Source of the DNA: Buttiauxella gaviniae ATCC 51604
GTDB lineage: Bacteria; Pseudomonadota; Gammaproteobacteria; Enterobacterales; Enterobacteriaceae
Direction: 5' to 3'
Assembly (NCBI RefSeq): GCF_001654835.1
Contig: NZ_LXEP01000008.1
Span: forward strand, 62,001-126,000
DNA: 64,000 bases
Shown here: piece after piece, positions 59,542 through 64,000 of the stretch
Layout of the letters: every line of letters starts with the position of its first letter
Numbering within the stretch: position 1 is the first letter of the stretch
Position numbers and translations under genes: made by a program
Notes under the pieces: generated by a model
The model's database searches: none
What the model was told of the DNA's origin: nothing
The model's input: the letters and a program-made list of their open reading frames with translations, nothing else

Positions 59542-60102
59542 ATGAGTCAAAACGATAAATCTCATGCTCAACCACTGGTCTGGGGTCACGGTCCGCGCAC
59601 ATTTGAAGTTTTTCTTGAGCCGACCTGCCCATTCTCTGTTCGCGCTTTCAATAAGCTCGGCGCACTGTTGGAAAAAGTGGGTGAAGACAACGTCATGGTG
59701 AAAATTCGCCTTCAGTCGCAACCATGGCACATGTTTTCAGGTGTGATTGTTCGCTGTATTCTGGCCGCATCCACACTGCCTGAGGGCCGCGAAGCGGCGC
59801 ATAAAGTGATGCAAGCCGTTGCCGATCACCGTGAAGAATTCGAGTTTACCGAGCATTGCAGCGGCCCGAATATGGATGCGACACCGCAGCAAATCATTGA
59901 CCGTATCGAACGTTACAGCGGTGTGGCGTTGGCGCAGGCATTCGCCCACCCGGCATTACAGAATGATATTAAATGGCACAGTAAATATGCCCGTCAGAAT
60001 GGGATTCATGTTTCACCAACCTTCATGGTGAATGGCCTGGTGCAGGCCGATCTCGGTAGCGGTGATGATATTAGCGTCTGGGCAGAACGAATTTTAGCTT
60101 AA
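59542..60102 (+). CDS. DsbA-like thioredoxin-fold protein
   Basis: 186 residues with a DsbA/thioredoxin_4-type pattern: FEVFLEPTCPFSVRAFNKLG (about 21-40), a helical insert, and a cis-proline loop region VSPTFMVNGLVQADLGSGDD near 157-176. Where DsbA has CXXC this has CPFS (C29 and S32), so disulfide exchange by a dithiol mechanism is unlikely. No signal peptide, so it is cytoplasmic. It lies 64 bp after the alkene reductase gene and probably shares its transcript, ending at a strong terminator. Its role is unknown; redox or glutathione-linked detoxification is a guess. Confidence 0.75.
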   Translation: MSQNDKSHAQPLVWGHGPRTFEVFLEPTCPFSVRAFNKLGALLEKVGEDNVMVKIRLQSQPWHMFSGVIVRCILAASTLPEGREAAHKVMQAVADHREEFEFTEHCSGPNMDATPQQIIDRIERYSGVALAQAFAHPALQNDIKWHSKYARQNGIHVSPTFMVNGLVQADLGSGDDISVWAERILA

Positions 60103-60114
60103 GCCGCATAAAGC

Positions 60115-60143
60115 AAAACCCTCTGCAAAACAGAGGGTTTTTT
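60115..60143 (+). terminator. Terminator after the thioredoxin-fold gene
   Basis: AAACCCTCTG and CAGAGGGTTT pair over 10 bp around CAAAA, followed by a run of T. It closes the reductase/thioredoxin-fold unit. Confidence 0.88.
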
Positions 60144-60265
60144 ATTTCCCTTCATCACAGCGAATTTATGCTGCCCACTCTTAGGTTGTGAAATCAGAAC
60201 CGATAGCATCCTATACTCTAAAGACAAGCCGCGAAGCACGTAGAATTGTGAGCAGGAGAGATTAA

Positions 60266-61156
60266 ATGATACATGTCTTTGGCCATTTAAATCCGGACAG
60301 CGATACCATCTGCACGGCCTATGTGGCTGCGCGTTGGCTAACGATTAAAGGGCAACATGCTCAGGCGTTTCGCCTCGGTGAGTTAAATAGAGAAACAGCC
60401 TACATTTTCCGCCATGCTGACCTGACGCCCCCACCACTGCTTGATGATTCCCTTGCGGGTAAAGATGTCTGGCTGGTTGATTTCACCGAACCTGCGCAAG
60501 GACCCGCCACGCTCAATGAAAGCAATGTCGTCGGAATTATCGACCACCACCGTCTTGGAGGCCTGATCACTCAACTCCCTCCTGAAGTCTGGATTAAACC
60601 TGTCGGCAGCAGTGCAACATTGTTATGGCTGTTGATGACTCCCGCTCATCGCCGTGAGATCTCCCCTGGTGAAGCCATTTTGCTATTGGGAGCCGTGTTA
60701 AGTGATACCGTAGCCCTTCGCTCACCGACCACTACTGAAGAAGACCGCCAGGCCGTTGATGAGCTCTGCGCTCTCACAAAAGTGGAGCGTGAAGATTTCA
60801 TTCGTGATTTGCTGGCGGCCAAGACAGATATCATCGGCTTGAGCGCAGATGAGCTGCTCGATAAAGACAGTAAAATGTTTGATATTTCGGGGAATAAAGT
60901 CCTCGCCGCACAACTCGAATTGTATTCTCTTGAGCAGGCGGAGCCGCTGAGTGATGAGCTTAAATCAGCCATGGAACAGCGGGTCACCACATCAGGGGCT
61001 GGGTTGGTGGTTTTGATGCTGACCGATATCAGCGCGGAGTGTTCAAGGCTCTATTTTGCGGGCCCGGCACTTACCGATAATGCACCCGTTACCATCGCCG
61101 GAATGCTAAGTCGCAAAAAACAGCTGCTGCCCTGGTTGCATGCGCGGCTCGGTTAA
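60266..61156 (+). CDS. Family II manganese-dependent inorganic pyrophosphatase
   Basis: 296 residues of the DHH/DHHA2 superfamily, matching PpaC-type family II pyrophosphatases. Metal ligands are in FGHLNPDSDTICTAYVAARW (H7, D11, D13), WLVDFTE, GIIDHHRLGG (about D92, H93 and H94) and LLGAVLSDTVALRSPTTTEE (about D144). The C-terminal SRKKQLLPWL is the DHHA2 substrate loop. It would hydrolyse pyrophosphate to phosphate in the cytoplasm with Mn or Co. E. coli K-12 has only the unrelated family I Ppa. It is monocistronic, with AGGAGAG before the ATG, and converges on guaA. Confidence 0.87.
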   Translation: MIHVFGHLNPDSDTICTAYVAARWLTIKGQHAQAFRLGELNRETAYIFRHADLTPPPLLDDSLAGKDVWLVDFTEPAQGPATLNESNVVGIIDHHRLGGLITQLPPEVWIKPVGSSATLLWLLMTPAHRREISPGEAILLLGAVLSDTVALRSPTTTEEDRQAVDELCALTKVEREDFIRDLLAAKTDIIGLSADELLDKDSKMFDISGNKVLAAQLELYSLEQAEPLSDELKSAMEQRVTTSGAGLVVLMLTDISAECSRLYFAGPALTDNAPVTIAGMLSRKKQLLPWLHARLG

Positions 61157-61164
61157 ATTGCATC

Positions 61165-61193
61165 ATAAAAAAAGCCCATTAAAAAATGGGCTT
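61165..61193 (-). terminator. Terminator of guaBA
   Basis: AAGCCCATT and AATGGGCTT pair over 9 bp; the T-run is on the minus strand, so it serves guaBA. It lies just past the pyrophosphatase stop and may also slow that transcript. Confidence 0.8.
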
Positions 61194-61239
61194 CGATTCG
61201 ATGAAGAAACGACAGGTATTAATGCTACCTAACGAATGA

Positions 61240-62817
61240 TTACTCCCACTCGATAGTTGCTGGCGGTTTGCCAGAAATATCGTAAACCACACGGGAAATG
61301 CCGTTAACTTCGTTGATAATGCGGTTGGAGACACGGCCAAGGAAATCGTATGGCAGATGTGCCCAATGCGCGGTCATAAAGTCGATGGTTTCAACTGCAC
61401 GCAGTGATACAACCCAATCGTATTTACGACCGTCGCCCATGACGCCAACAGAACGCACCGGCAGGAACACGGTGAACGCCTGGCTCACTTTGTTGTAGAG
61501 ATCGGCTTTATGCAGCTCTTCAATGAAGATAGCATCAGCGCGGCGCAGCAGGTCGCAATACTCTTTCTTCACTTCGCCCAACACACGCACGCCAAGACCT
61601 GGACCCGGGAACGGGTGACGGTAAAGCATGTCGTACGGCAGACCCAGCTCCAGGCCGATTTTACGCACTTCGTCTTTGAACAGTTCACGCAACGGCTCAA
61701 CCAGACCCATCTTCATCTCTTTCGGCAAGCCGCCCACGTTGTGGTGAGATTTGATGACGTGTGCTTTACCGGTGGCAGAAGCCGCTGATTCGATAACGTC
61801 CGGGTAAATGGTGCCCTGCGCCAACCACTTCACATCTTCCAGTTTCAGTGCTTCTTCATCAAACACTTCAACAAACACGCGGCCGATGATTTTACGTTTC
61901 GCTTCTGGATCGTTCTCGCCTTTCAATGCGGACAGGAAACGCTCTTCGCCTTTAACGTGAATAATATTCAGGCCAAAGTGGTCGCCAAACATATCCATCA
62001 CTTGTTCAGCTTCATTCAAACGCAGCAGGCCGTTATCCACGAACACACAAGTCAGACGGTCGCCAATCGCGCGGTGAAGCAGCATGGCGGTAACGGATGA
62101 ATCCACGCCACCGGACAGGCCAAGAATCACCTTGTCGTTGCCCACTTGTTCACGCAAACGAACAATCGCGTCTTCGATAATTTTTGCCGGAGTCCACAGC
62201 GCTTCGCAACCGCAGATATCCAGAACAAAACGCTCCAGCAGACGCTGGCCCTGGCGGGTATGGGTCACTTCCGGGTGGAACTGCACGCCATAAAAACGTT
62301 TTTCTTCGTTTGCCATAATCGCAAACGGGCAAGTCTCGGTGCTTGCAACGGTGACAAAGTCAGAAGGGATCGCGGTGACTTTATCGCCGTGGCTCATCCA
62401 GACATCCAGCAAAGGTTTGCCGTCTGCACTCAGGGAGTCTTCAATGCCGCGAACCAGTGCGCTGTCAGTTTTCACTTCAACCTGCGCATAGCCGAACTCA
62501 CGTTCGTTGGAACCTTCAACATGGCCGCCAAGCTGCATCGCCATGGTCTGCATGCCGTAGCACACACCAAACACGGGTACACCTGCAGTAAACACATATT
62601 CAGGCGCACGTGGGCTGTTCAGCTCAGTAGTACTTTCCGGGCCACCAGAAAGGATGATACCGCTTGGATTGAATTCACGAATCTGTGCTTCCGTGACATC
62701 CCATGCCCACAGCTCACAGTAAACGCCCAGTTCACGCACACGGCGTGCAACCAGTTGAGTGTACTGAGAACCGAAATCAAGGATAAGTATGCGATGTTTA
62801 TGGATATTTTCCGTCAT
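61240..62817 (-). CDS. guaA: GMP synthase (glutamine-hydrolysing)
   Basis: Converts XMP to GMP. 525 residues, the E. coli length. The class I amidotransferase domain has [19 protein letters not shown] (nucleophile C86) and [14 protein letters not shown] (H181 and E183). The ATP-pyrophosphatase loop is [18 protein letters not shown] (about 234-251). The C-terminal dimerisation part ends KPPATIEWE. It is 68 bp downstream of guaB with a hairpin between. It ends at a terminator facing the pyrophosphatase gene. Confidence 0.98.
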   Translation of the reverse strand: MTENIHKHRILILDFGSQYTQLVARRVRELGVYCELWAWDVTEAQIREFNPSGIILSGGPESTTELNSPRAPEYVFTAGVPVFGVCYGMQTMAMQLGGHVEGSNEREFGYAQVEVKTDSALVRGIEDSLSADGKPLLDVWMSHGDKVTAIPSDFVTVASTETCPFAIMANEEKRFYGVQFHPEVTHTRQGQRLLERFVLDICGCEALWTPAKIIEDAIVRLREQVGNDKVILGLSGGVDSSVTAMLLHRAIGDRLTCVFVDNGLLRLNEAEQVMDMFGDHFGLNIIHVKGEERFLSALKGENDPEAKRKIIGRVFVEVFDEEALKLEDVKWLAQGTIYPDVIESAASATGKAHVIKSHHNVGGLPKEMKMGLVEPLRELFKDEVRKIGLELGLPYDMLYRHPFPGPGLGVRVLGEVKKEYCDLLRRADAIFIEELHKADLYNKVSQAFTVFLPVRSVGVMGDGRKYDWVVSLRAVETIDFMTAHWAHLPYDFLGRVSNRIINEVNGISRVVYDISGKPPATIEWE

Positions 62818-62854
62818 TGACGCTTATTCCGAGGCAAGTGAAACAGAGAAAGAA

Positions 62855-62880
62855 AATCGCCTGGCATAAAGCCAGGCGAG
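62855..62880 (-). other. Hairpin in the guaB-guaA gap
   Basis: TCGCCTGGC and GCCAGGCGA pair over 9 bp around ATAAA; on the minus strand a TTTTC tract follows. It lies between guaB and guaA and may limit read-through or stabilise the guaB end. Confidence 0.55.
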
Positions 62881-62885
62881 GAGAA

Positions 62886-64000
62886 TCAGGAGCCCATGCG
62901 GTAATTTGGGGACTCTTTAGTAATCGTCACATCGTGCACGTGACTTTCCTGAATACCCGCACCACTGATGCGTACAAATTCCGCTTTGGTACGCAGGTCG
63001 TCGATGGTAGCACAGCCGGTCAGACCCATGCAGGAACGCAGGCCGCCCATCTGCTGGTGAACTATCGCTTTCAGGTGACCTTTGTACGCCACACGACCTT
63101 CGATACCTTCCGGTACCAGTTTATCGGCTGCGTTGTCAGTCTGGAAGTAACGGTCAGAAGAGCCTTTGGACATCGCGCCCAGAGAACCCATACCGCGGTA
63201 GGATTTGAAAGAACGGCCCTGGTAAAGTTCGATTTCACCAGGAGATTCTTCAGTCCCTGCCAGCATACCGCCAACCATTACCGCAGATGCGCCAGCCGCG
63301 ATGGCTTTAGCAATGTCACCAGAGAAACGGATACCGCCGTCAGCGATAACGGGAATGCCCGTCCCCTCCAGTGCTTCAACAGCATCAGCAACCGCAGTAA
63401 TTTGCGGAACACCTACGCCGGTAACGATACGAGTAGTACAGATTGAACCAGGACCGATACCCACTTTAACCGCGCTCACACCGGCTTCAGCCAGAGCACG
63501 TGCACCAGCTGCAGTCGCGACGTTACCGCCGATGATTTGCAGGTCAGGATATTTAGCACGAGTATCACGAATACGTTGCAGAACGCCTTCGGAATGGCCA
63601 TGAGAGGAGTCAATCAGTAAAACATCGACACCAGCGGCTACCAGAGCGTCGATACGCTCTTCGTTGCCCGCACCTGCGCCAACGGCTGCCCCAACACGCA
63701 GGCGGCCCTGGTCGTCCTTACAGGCGTTAGGTTTACGTTCTGCTTTCTGGAAGTCTTTTACGGTGATCATGCCGAGCAGATGGAAATTGCTGTCTACAAC
63801 CAGCGCTTTCTCAACACGTTTTTCGTGCATTTTGGATAACACGACATCACGCGCTTCGCCTTCTTTCACGGTAACCAGACGCTCTTTCGGAGTCATGTAC
63901 ACGCTAACAGGCTGGCTCAGATCGGTAACGAAACGAATATCACGGCCAGTAATAATACCAACCAGTTCGTTACCTTCGGTCACGACAGGGTAACCCGCAA
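62886..64000 (-). CDS. guaB: IMP dehydrogenase, N-terminus outside the window
   Basis: Oxidises IMP to XMP with NAD, the first step of GMP synthesis. The frame is open to the window edge, so the first residues (about 117 by comparison with the 488-residue E. coli protein) are missing. Visible are part of the CBS regulatory domain ([32 protein letters not shown] region), the IMP loop [19 protein letters not shown] with the catalytic cysteine, the phosphate-binding [20 protein letters not shown], and the flap [20 protein letters not shown]. It ends NYRMGS. It heads the guaBA operon. Confidence 0.97.
   Translation of the reverse strand, partial: AGYPVVTEGNELVGIITGRDIRFVTDLSQPVSVYMTPKERLVTVKEGEARDVVLSKMHEKRVEKALVVDSNFHLLGMITVKDFQKAERKPNACKDDQGRLRVGAAVGAGAGNEERIDALVAAGVDVLLIDSSHGHSEGVLQRIRDTRAKYPDLQIIGGNVATAAGARALAEAGVSAVKVGIGPGSICTTRIVTGVGVPQITAVADAVEALEGTGIPVIADGGIRFSGDIAKAIAAGASAVMVGGMLAGTEESPGEIELYQGRSFKSYRGMGSLGAMSKGSSDRYFQTDNAADKLVPEGIEGRVAYKGHLKAIVHQQMGGLRSCMGLTGCATIDDLRTKAEFVRISGAGIQESHVHDVTITKESPNYRMGS

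Noticed and set aside
62146-62820. 224-codon open frame opposite guaA, and a similar 209-codon frame running into guaB
   Set aside because: Both mirror conserved guaA and guaB codons and have no recognisable domain.

Overview
The window reads as chromosome of a member of the Enterobacteriaceae close to Escherichia, Klebsiella, Kluyvera and Buttiauxella. Gene order follows the E. coli K-12 segment from hemF to guaB (hemF, maeB, talA, tktB, ypfG, nudK, aegA, narQ, acrD, ypfM, yffB, dapE, ypfN, ypfH, tmcA, ypfJ, purC, bamC, dapA, gcvR, bcp, perM, bepA, yfgD, hda, uraA, upp, purM, purN, ppk, ppx, pdeF, yfgG, guaA, guaB), most products have E. coli lengths, and several ERIC repeats are present. 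The genus cannot be fixed from the sequence alone. No rRNA, tRNA, CRISPR array, intact insertion sequence or prophage was seen.

Against that backbone there are two clean absences and several insertions. The ethanolamine (eut) operon that separates hemF and maeB in E. coli is missing, as is the hydrogenase-4 (hyf) operon between bcp and perM. Insertions are: (1) 7.9-15.4 kb, a napFDABC periplasmic nitrate reductase operon without napGH, followed by a decayed chaperone-usher fimbrial locus that keeps two intact regulators; narP also lies directly behind narQ, so nitrate sensing (NarQP), nitrate reduction (Nap) and the NarP-linked oxidoreductase AegA are grouped; (2) 25.9-28.4 kb, a module of a divergent hypoxanthine-phosphoribosyltransferase-like protein, a Cof-type HAD phosphatase and a DeoR-family regulator; (3) 44.3-50.6 kb, a carbohydrate locus with a SemiSWEET, a non-secreted GH28 enzyme, a GPH-family transporter, a GH105 unsaturated rhamnogalacturonyl hydrolase and a 552-residue protein I cannot assign; (4) 57.4-61.2 kb, a LysR regulator, an old-yellow-enzyme alkene reductase, a thioredoxin-fold protein and a family II (DHH/DHHA2) inorganic pyrophosphatase.

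The core genes cover the non-oxidative pentose phosphate pathway (talA, tktB), malate decarboxylation (maeB), lysine/diaminopimelate synthesis (dapA, dapE), purine synthesis and pyrimidine salvage (purC, purM, purN, guaA, guaB, upp, uraA), polyphosphate metabolism (ppk, ppx), envelope assembly (bamC, bepA), replication control (hda), multidrug efflux (acrD) and tRNA acetylation (tmcA). Visible control elements include PurR operators before purC and purM, an FNR half-site and a NarP 7-2-7 site with E. coli-like spacing before napF, a candidate BaeR box before acrD, and numerous intrinsic terminators.

The best candidates for something undescribed are the pectin-oligomer locus (unassigned 552-residue protein, and a SemiSWEET whose PQ proline is leucine) and the phosphoribosyltransferase-like/HAD/DeoR module, whose transferase has altered catalytic-loop residues.
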